46,831 nucleotides of DNA from a bacterium (GTDB lineage Bacteria > Electryoneota > AABM5-125-24 > Hatepunaeales > Hatepunaeaceae), in the NCBI GenBank assembly GCA_025774605.1, contig JALGVR010000012.1:1-46831 (forward strand), written 5' to 3'. The notes under the pieces are model-generated. The model saw nothing but the letters and a program-made list of their open reading frames with translations. It was not told where the DNA came from and ran no database searches. Of this stretch, positions 45,201-46,831 are shown one piece after another (the first letter of the stretch is position 1; each line of letters opens with the position of its first letter). Made by a program: the position numbers and the translations under genes.

Positions 45201-46831
45201 CCCCGACACTGGCTGCCGGTATCGCCGACCAGAACTTCCTCGAGGATGACAACATGAGATTGATCACCAATCTTTACAACAACTTCGAGGATCCGGACGG
45301 TGATGAGCTGATCTTTACGGTAACCCCCGATCAGGACTGGCTGACGGTTAACCTGACCGATGAGGCTGACCTTTACCTGCAGCCCGAACCGGATGAAAAC
45401 GGCATCGTTGAGGTCGCCGTATCCGCCACCGACGGAGTGGGTGTCGCCGTCGATACATTTGTAGTGGATGTCGCGGCGGTCAACGATCCACCCCACCAGG
45501 TTCGCCCGATGCCGCTCGAAATCACCATGAACGAGGACGATACGTTCGTGGTCGCCGACCTCGACTCCATCTTCGAGGATATCGACGAAGGCGTACTCAG
45601 TTACTACACCGAGGGCGGTGAGAATCTCGGAGTCATAATCGACGCCGATAACATCCTGTCCATCAACCCGCTTGAAAACTGGTTCGGTTCCGAGATGTTC
45701 ACGCTGTTCGTGGACGACGGTGTCGGAGACAGGCTGGGCGGACCGGTCAGGCACCGCAGCGACCTGAACGACGCCTGGTCGTTCGGTTCCAACTCACCGC
45801 GTCGTGATGAGGCGATGTCGATCGATTTCACCGTCGATGTCATCGATGTCAACGACGCACCGCTGGTTCCGAACCCGATCGGTGAAGTTCAGGTCGACGA
45901 GGACGCCGGGCCGTGGACCATTGCCGACCTTGACACCATCTTCTTCGAGCCTGACGGTGAGATGATGTCCTACACCGTCGTGGCTGACGATCCGCTCCAA
46001 ACGTTCATCAGCAACGAAAACATCCTCAGTCTGAACGCACCGGCCGATTTCTTCGGCGCCGGTCTGAACGTCACCATCACCGCCGAGGATGCAAGCGGAT
46101 CCCAGACGCCCGATGACTTCACGGTTGATGTGCTCAACATTCCCGATCCGCCCGAGGTCATTCAGCCGATCGACGACAGGGCGTACGACGAGGACAGCGG
46201 ACCGTGGACGATCATCGATCTGGATGAAGTCTTCTTCGACAAGGACGGCGATCCGCTCGCCTACTCAGCCGAAGTAAGTGATCCGTCGGTCGAGTGGAGT
46301 ATCGACGCGGACAACGTGTTGATCCTCACCACACCCGAGAACTACAACGCCGAGGATGTGGAAATCACCGTGACCGCCGATGACGGCGAGGCGGGCGCTG
46401 GCTCCGTTTCGTTCGGCAATTCCCGGGCAGTGAGGAGAGTTGATCGTGATGCCGGCCCTGTCCGACTCCTTCGCTCTATCGGCGCCGACCACAACTCCGC
46501 CTTGAGCTTCGGCAGCGGTTGGAATGCACAACAAGACACCCGGGCACGCCGGGATCTGCAGGTTGAAGAAGCTTTCAGCCTGACGGTCGTGCCGGTCAAC
46601 GACGCGCCGACCGTGGACGATTACCCGGTGGAAGTCGTTCCCAACGAGGGCGAACTGGTGCAGTTTACCATCACGGCTTCAGACGTGGACGGCGACGCCC
46701 TGACATTGTCAATGACTGACGACGACGGCACCATCGAGCGCGGCGCCCAGTTCGAGGACGCCGGTGACGGCACCGCCAGGTACACTTGGCAGACCGACTT
46801 CGAGGATGCAGGGAACTACTACCCGGTGTTC
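30248..46831 (+). CDS. Giant secreted multi-domain surface protein, C-terminus beyond the window
   Basis: One uninterrupted frame of 5,528 codons runs to the window edge. Domain order: signal peptide (1-24); module A1 (26-140); two ASH/choice-of-anchor-D domains (about 147-355); module A2 (359-477); three ASH domains (about 483-798); a tandem cadherin-like unit with an Arg-rich insertion; 21 canonical and one divergent Ig/cadherin-like repeats (923-3052); module A3; a sixth ASH domain; modules A4 and A5; four more cadherin-like repeats; bacterial Ig-like domains (about 3878-4800); tandem cadherin-like units to the end, two with Arg-rich insertions. The chain is strikingly acidic. It is probably exported and exposed as an adhesin, filament or matrix protein. 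No sorting signal is visible because the end is missing. GGAG precedes the ATG; an in-frame ATG at 30230 is an alternative. Confidence 0.93.
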   Translation, partial: MKRFAILSGLLAVVLTLTSSTAMGQHFEPVVNEGSSHSLIIQSATIDGVELVENDEIGVFTPADICAGAVVIEDEAPYGLAAFGDDPESEEIDGFLGGEVFAFRFWDASAGEELEAMAQFGEGPEVWELNGVTVLTRLFWYEEPVPLIDLSADEHDFGVMGIDQTIGWTLTITNIGTGDLTVSEATLNNQAFNTDFDGEFTLEPTESHDMLVTFTPPDADEYNGTLAISSNDEENDEVSVTLHGTGTEDITPDITLSGYEIDFGEWPIDWSRNRVLTITNEGTGLLTISDLDVDPDVFTTDWNEEDVEIQPAESFDLTVTFTPDEDQTYEGELTITCDDPDEEIVVVDLLGTGTMFEDHFHHIRSGTSHSLLVLEASINGEALVTGDEIGVFNDDGVCSGHGVATGIMDGRGGTQLGFGAWQAMDDIPGFNMGDTIRYRIWDLSAELEIVATVHRYLQGGPRFQGQDGFSVVDSLYANTADEPDIMVSPVLMDFGQVGTGYSSTQYVRIRNVGADVLRVTNIESTEPFFEPNFQVGFIVRPGRQVYVGVTFTPEEIQTYDAILEITSDSPDEELVEVELTGEGIEPPAMIEVSETSHNFGIIPVGSDLSWELIISNAGGLDLTIDSLTSDNDVFTTDFPDEGVVLGPDENTAVQVTFSPEDNIFYMGALTIYNDDPDEEDQALEVDLAGRGEYLPVIRVRPLRVDFVDVEINTEETADVTIINDGGANLVVSDISVSGQYFSVDFEGEFEVEPEGEHDFQVHYNPTEVGDHDGTITITSNDPNQHEKLVPVSGNAIETPEPPEVVNPIDDVQLAEDFDPYVVADLDDVFMDPNEDVLEYSVQSSDENLIVEVQDGHLLYMDRVENWFGTATVTVTADDDPGGGRDRGPVRGLRSISGNGFNPRRDLTAQDEFDVEVTAVNDAPEWIDVPDAVEDDEGALIELTLVGEDVDEDDLTITYQSDDLPEAVEFSDNGDGTAGFTWQTTYDDAGDYSATFTISDAEYDIATDVDFTINDVNRAPVWDSLPEEIELDETDILAATFEGHDPDGDDVQISYASDDLPEDRIDFIDNGDGTADIVWQTNYDDAGTYHATFTISDYQYDTDRDVTITVHNVNRSPEWTEVPEPISVEEGEVVEFTVEGIDPDNDDLTIDYDPGADPALPGDAFTDNGDGTGDFYWVTTDGDDGEYRATFTLSDGEMEVDAEVIIAVGDVNHPPTWEEIPDQVEGDENSTIEFTVTGVDPDEDPVTLTYSSDDIPDDAQFTDNEDGTGTFSWETGFYDAGEYTATFTVSDETYDVSHDVTVTVNNVNRMPAWFSIPEETIVVDEGDQIQFTVEGDDPDEDDELTITYNSDNLPEAVELDDHGDGTATFTWQTWYLDAGDYTVTFTLNDGTDEAVSDEVAITVNDRNAPPEWTDVPERIDAEEGDLIDLTIVAEDVDEDQITLTFRSDDLPEDVHFTDHGDGTGTLVWQTDYQDAGDYLAIFTASDDEFDVDVEVPISVGDVNQAPVWDYAPNQVSLAEDEDWSLTVEGSDLDLDELTIEYSSDDIPEAAEFVDHGDGTGTLSWRPSFDDAGNYQATFTISDGNFDVSTITEIEVTNTNRPPVWDDYPMDPIDVNEDALVEFVVSGHDPDEEGVTITYSTHDLPEVVEFNDNGDGTADFSWQTAAGDEGDYTATFSMTDGDLRVEIDVEISVSHINHSPFWVDVPFEVHADPDERFSIDVVGDDPDEGDELEVSWSRLGEMPPGSIRRFTDHGDGSATLELQIDEVGTYGVAFHLRDGEFTIDADVVITIGDVNRPPYWVTDFPLNYRVNENALIEFSVAGEDPNEDDDLTIVFNSDDLPEDAQFTDNEDGTGDFAWQTTYDDAGHYTATFTLSDGEYERTGEVTITVNDMNRSPEWTVLPGSWAADENTLMQFDISGEDPDGQDLTITFTSEDLPDAVEFTDNGDGTGRFSWAVTYDDAGRYTASFTLSDGELDVTRETSIRVNNVNRAPTWDEYPHDMTVDEGDLVNFRVMGSDPDNQELTLSAEPLDMPETVEFIDNGDGSGQFTWLTNYTDAGRYWVRFTISDGELEETIAIRISVDNVNRSPYWTFVPEQVSGAEDENISFNVAGADPDLEDELTISYASGDLPEEASFTDNGDGTGGFTWRPDFDQSGEYTATFTLSDGEFEVQAEVPISVENSNRPPVWTDDVSLVRVDEDGDLELTVTGTDPDGDDLSIEYQSDDIPGRESDFTDNGDGTGTLTWHPGYEQAGEYTAEFILSDYEGAIPARRISIIVDDVNRPPEFVSFPEDVIAVNEDSWVAFSVEGGDPDGDNLILSYESDDIPQAAIFRDNRNGTGTFTWHTGYDDAGDYTGTITLSDGDLSVAADFQISVENVNLPPEWTSVPDEIEGIENTTIDFIIQGADPDDDDLAITFTSDDLPEEARFLDFGNGAGRFSWRPNLVDAGDYTALFSLSDGEFDVEAEVEITVANLNQTPAWAEFPDDIVVDEGQYIEFMVVGMDSDPSDELTVTFSSIELQPVAQFTDHGDGSGTFSWQTTFEDAGEYVATFTLSDGMDDISGDVNITVNNVNRPPSWISVNNNQNELRVDEGDIVRFTARGYDPDDDDLTITFDRDLLPDEAEFTIQGPGVALFVWQTTHEDFGVYDLTLTLSDGEYEDSFDMQLLVGDVDRPPVWTRMPDNLRIDENALLQFQVVGRDPDDDELTLELSSDDLPDDVEFTIDYNGAGTFRWEPGYGDAGEYTATFTLSDGENSIVSDVNIVVNDINLPPYWVVIPDVAEIREDEEFISFNVEAADPDGDELTISYSSDNLPEDARFGDFGDGTGNFVWLITYDDAGHYTATFTVSDGEYEVTEDVTINVINVNREPSWTDVPEEIRVAENELILFTVEGSDPDGDDLLISYTSNGIPRGATFVDNYDGTGTFRWNTTYADQGDYIAWFTLSDRDYDVVAEVPITVTNVNRAPRWTDYPDDMTVTAFGDEPTDIRVQAVDDDGDQIIYTWRFIGDELNDADFEVVDGAAVLTINPTRFELGDYQVRFAASDGRLSTRLVIDINVVSQHFILEAATNRQHTVRVESISNYLDENDRDNPDVNDEIAAITPDGIVAGVYRFGNENAPWIMTTMGATQDAAGFRPGEGFTFRYWDYDVGMENGANATLIAGDETWRIDGFSVFELVIGPGLAADVKSLDFNLVRVDDQASDEITFLSNGTAPVEDLRLAVAGDGFSVDDEGPVTLEPGEEWTVTVTFAPDEFGEFDAVLSATSEFTSLEIPLHGTGVEMGHFVYDITSDFHMIEVLDADVDVDHEIGIFNPTGLCVGAVIIRGHGPWNLYAWGDDPETRNIDGFRTGEEFEFRLWDGQEETTALVNYHYGPHTWASGSMTAVSLVTGEQHFNWIATQSVHNLTVGSVDFFGEELAAGDEIAVVNPRALVSGGMVVDGGDMEFAAYGDNPETDYFTEGFLAGEHIYFRVWIRDEDREYLARPEWTNGPQVWTEDDASSLNLTVTRENAAPVFSPHDDVSGTESQELSFTITSTDYDGDAISLALTGIDLPEFAAFSDQGDGSGTFTWTPGPLDAGDHVAAFTAFDGWSWREFEVAIRISNLNHAPVFEEIGDRQVAEGEPLSILIKAEDRDGDQLSYSVQLADGMEGAYMIGPLMRWTPDYGQAGVYEDVLFRVTDHGQPPLHAEESITITVTEGNRAPVWSDVAPTVVNEGATVNMTVTATDEDGDELALSAGDLPENADFTDNGDGTGTFVWQTDHESAGVYNPYFEADDGNTTVGMTVEITVNDVNRRPLFDDIDNQVVNTGSTLDLRISAVDPDEGDQVNLVMNAANLPPRASFRDLGEGSARLVWTPGRADRGIYPNITFSVADASGASDQARITITARMLDVTGPVITDLSPENRQILRVNEVSVSATITDAASDVEAVEFSFDGQAMDDFDFDAESGEFSWSPDDALAEGEHSYTIRAEDSAGNVSRVTVLFVVNSSAGAIGLDDLDRYTTLETVDFTGLAEPFLHLELWRNGELLREIAAGRRGHFRFAAVELNPRENVFILAGYDDADNAAPNDTIEIYLDLEAPVIEVSSPGRFTDDATPQIQVQITDIGVGMDEDEGAYLSLDGENIGDFVLRNELLTYNVPEDLEEGEHFFNLTAVDLLGNSPEESYDIPFFVDTEPPAVIHPFFEGGIENIGNRAPEIHIAVNDPAPTSGIAGDQIVLTVDGFERDFTWNEVENSVYFDFSIGEFDLLEPGLHEIELTVSDLAGNETTATGEFNIGNYDDNNPLYFENMNPPDGSVAGVGGGGFELIPYRFDVDTISFVASDIDAGVDWDTIWLRIIALNDPDDPDDDDTTIIDNGELVFQIPPGRVLAPMWYTLPGQERAPAEMPGLEEGINQINAFGADDNGNEGEGQWEFFFDASEPEPPELDDPDNYYVNTPEVSVSGRTGDDLPEYPDGYDDIVTVRIYRNGELTVEELVDFNSEFTVSGVLLVEGRNIIEATCVDGGGNESIYSDPIEMFLDMMVPGIVNFEAQDGPHIADDTPIFTAQLVDNGSGIDADNITLLVNGEEVAGEFADGVFSAEVQDAMDEGDYTAGLTVLDMAGNETSEEYEFDIDLQAVAVPEFTLTAYTSVDQVHLTGTGQVGTEVVVYHLENPDDELNEDSEIGRVSLANEAEFEFTRTIADLPDVSYIRLVAVNEAEVESSPTDPQALTVDQDAPEFTEASPEDGAEVNAEELAEIRINVSDELAGVDENGFTVTLDGDDVDDFTYADGVLTVDVSDVEFGDNSTVSVTVIGCDLALTPNIANMSWQFVTVINDPPVVNVPDRDFDEDTYLSINLQDYISDPDNTWEELTISGEITEGGDNAELTIDDEGVLHLNADDNWFGDLTIEVRAEDSGGLSDAGTADITVNPVNDPPVMEDPGIEVAMEGELFELQINATDIDQDELTFTDNTDLFNITADGMISFEPTREMRGINTITITVTDVADASDEGTLQLVVSPGMNAPTLAAGIADQNFLEDDNMRLITNLYNNFEDPDGDELIFTVTPDQDWLTVNLTDEADLYLQPEPDENGIVEVAVSATDGVGVAVDTFVVDVAAVNDPPHQVRPMPLEITMNEDDTFVVADLDSIFEDIDEGVLSYYTEGGENLGVIIDADNILSINPLENWFGSEMFTLFVDDGVGDRLGGPVRHRSDLNDAWSFGSNSPRRDEAMSIDFTVDVIDVNDAPLVPNPIGEVQVDEDAGPWTIADLDTIFFEPDGEMMSYTVVADDPLQTFISNENILSLNAPADFFGAGLNVTITAEDASGSQTPDDFTVDVLNIPDPPEVIQPIDDRAYDEDSGPWTIIDLDEVFFDKDGDPLAYSAEVSDPSVEWSIDADNVLILTTPENYNAEDVEITVTADDGEAGAGSVSFGNSRAVRRVDRDAGPVRLLRSIGADHNSALSFGSGWNAQQDTRARRDLQVEEAFSLTVVPVNDAPTVDDYPVEVVPNEGELVQFTITASDVDGDALTLSMTDDDGTIERGAQFEDAGDGTARYTWQTDFEDAGNYYPVF
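30323..30667 (+). other. Recurring module A, copy 1
   Basis: First of five copies in the giant protein (the others are 31322-31678, 39404-39757, 40067-40390 and 40391-40735). The core in this copy reads NDEIGVFTPADICAGAVVI, then YGLAAFGDDPESEEIDGF, then GGEVFAFRFWDAS. It directly follows the signal peptide. I cannot match it to a named domain from memory. Confidence 0.7.
30686..32640 (+). other. Five ASH/choice-of-anchor-D-type domains with module A copy 2 between the second and third
   Basis: Each domain is about 100 residues and shows the pattern 'DFG.v......... l.I.N.G...L.i......... F......... l.pge....V.F.P.......G.L.I.SnDp....... L.GtG'. Module A copy 2 (31322-31678) interrupts the series. 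A sixth domain of the same type lies at about 39770-40065. These domains fold like immunoglobulins and serve as spacers or binding units in secreted bacterial proteins. Confidence 0.8.
33014..39403 (+). repeat. Tandem array of 22 Ig/cadherin-like repeats of about 97 residues
   Basis: Unit consensus: P-x-W...P......vdEg....f.v.g.DpDgD.Lti.y.SddlPe...FtDngDGTG.f.Wqt.ydDAGdYtatFtlSDGe.dv...v.i.vn.VNr. Twenty-one units (33014-39121) follow this closely and the twenty-second (39122-39403) is divergent. The DpDgD and DNGDGTG loops are rich in calcium-type ligands, as in cadherin-like and dystroglycan-type/He_PIG domains. Units differ by 30-60 percent in protein, so the array is old and not a recent amplification. 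Unit edges are defined by the VNR-P-x-W linker. Confidence 0.88.
39404..40735 (+). other. Module A copies 3-5 with one ASH domain
   Basis: Copy 3 (39404-39757) has NDEIAAITPDGIVAGVY and GEGFTFRYWDYD. An ASH-type domain follows (about 39770-40065), then copies 4 (40067-40390) and 5 (40391-40735) back to back. Copy 4 reads DHEIGIFNPTGLCVGAVII, AWGDDPETRNIDGF and GEEFEFRLWDG; copy 5 reads GDEIAVVNPRALVSGGMVV, AYGDNPETDYFTEGF and GEHIYFRVWIRD. The block separates the long repeat array from the second set of Ig-like domains. Confidence 0.7.
41884..44640 (+). other. Block of bacterial Ig-like domains in the giant protein
   Basis: This region changes style: units with 'D..GP.I....P.....v....v.v.......i......DG........ 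F......l.eG.H......D.aGN......' such as DALAEGEHSYTIRAEDSAGN, DLEEGEHFFNLTAVDLLGN and AMDEGDYTAGLTVLDMAGN. The GN turn at the end of each unit is typical of bacterial Ig-like 'invasin/intimin-like' modules. After about 44640 the sequence returns to tandem cadherin-like units (NDPPV and NDAP linkers). Confidence 0.65.

Noticed and set aside
30650-46599. Many minus-strand open frames of 60-417 codons opposite the giant gene, e.g. 36185-37270, 38189-39442 and 33686-34621
   Set aside because: They are antisense shadows. The plus-strand frame rarely uses TTA, CTA and TCA codons, so the complementary frame has few stops. Their products mirror the repeat period (recurring VVDVVD, IVRAVRYGKF-like strings) and show no domain or start-site support.

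Overview
The window comes from a Gram-negative-type (diderm) bacterium of moderately high GC. It carries lipid A synthesis (LpxD), outer-membrane biogenesis (BamA, two Skp/OmpH-like proteins, a TamB-like protein) and ordinary bacterial housekeeping genes. The giant surface protein at the right end combines choice-of-anchor-D (ASH-type) domains with cadherin/Ig-like repeats. That style is common in uncultivated lineages of or near the FCB group, but the phylum cannot be fixed from this window.

Layout. (1) About 0.15-12.6 kb, minus strand: an envelope gene run. In transcription order it holds two TPR reading frames (probably one broken gene), uppS, a compact GlcE-like flavoprotein, a TamB-like protein, bamA, skp, a Skp-like lipoprotein, lpxD and a sugar-1-phosphate transferase. 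(2) About 12.8-17.5 kb, minus: a LytR_C-domain protein, rsfS, argS, a PfkB kinase and mtnA, several joined by 4-nt stop/start overlaps. (3) About 17.5-19.7 kb, minus: panC, a GlmU-N-like nucleotidyltransferase and a small secreted protein, ending in a hairpin terminator. (4) About 19.9-22.8 kb, plus: a metal-efflux operon with an SmtB-type sensor, a DUF302 protein and a ZntA/CadA-type P1B-ATPase, with a recognisable promoter and operator-like palindromes. (5) About 22.8-29.5 kb, minus: a hotdog thioesterase, a DUF2914 protein, clpX, clpP, tig and an M1-family peptidase. (6) 30.2 kb to the right edge, plus: one uninterrupted reading frame of 5,528 codons with no stop in the window.

The giant gene dominates the window. 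It has a signal peptide, six ASH-like domains, five copies of a recurring module of about 110-120 residues that I cannot name (core DEIGVF...GF..GE..FR.WD), an array of 21 canonical plus one divergent Ig/cadherin-like repeats of about 97 residues, a block of bacterial Ig-like domains, and tandem cadherin-like units. Three of these cadherin-like units carry an arginine-rich insertion. Many minus-strand open frames across 30-46.6 kb are antisense shadows of this gene.

How the parts fit: regions 1 and 2 build and assemble the outer envelope and make core translation factors. The Tig-ClpP-ClpX block is classical protein folding and quality control. The metal operon is a self-contained resistance unit. 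The giant protein is probably exported and displayed or released at the cell surface. Dispersed palindromic (REP-like) repeats occur at the left edge, in one intergenic gap and, in frame, inside the TamB-like gene.
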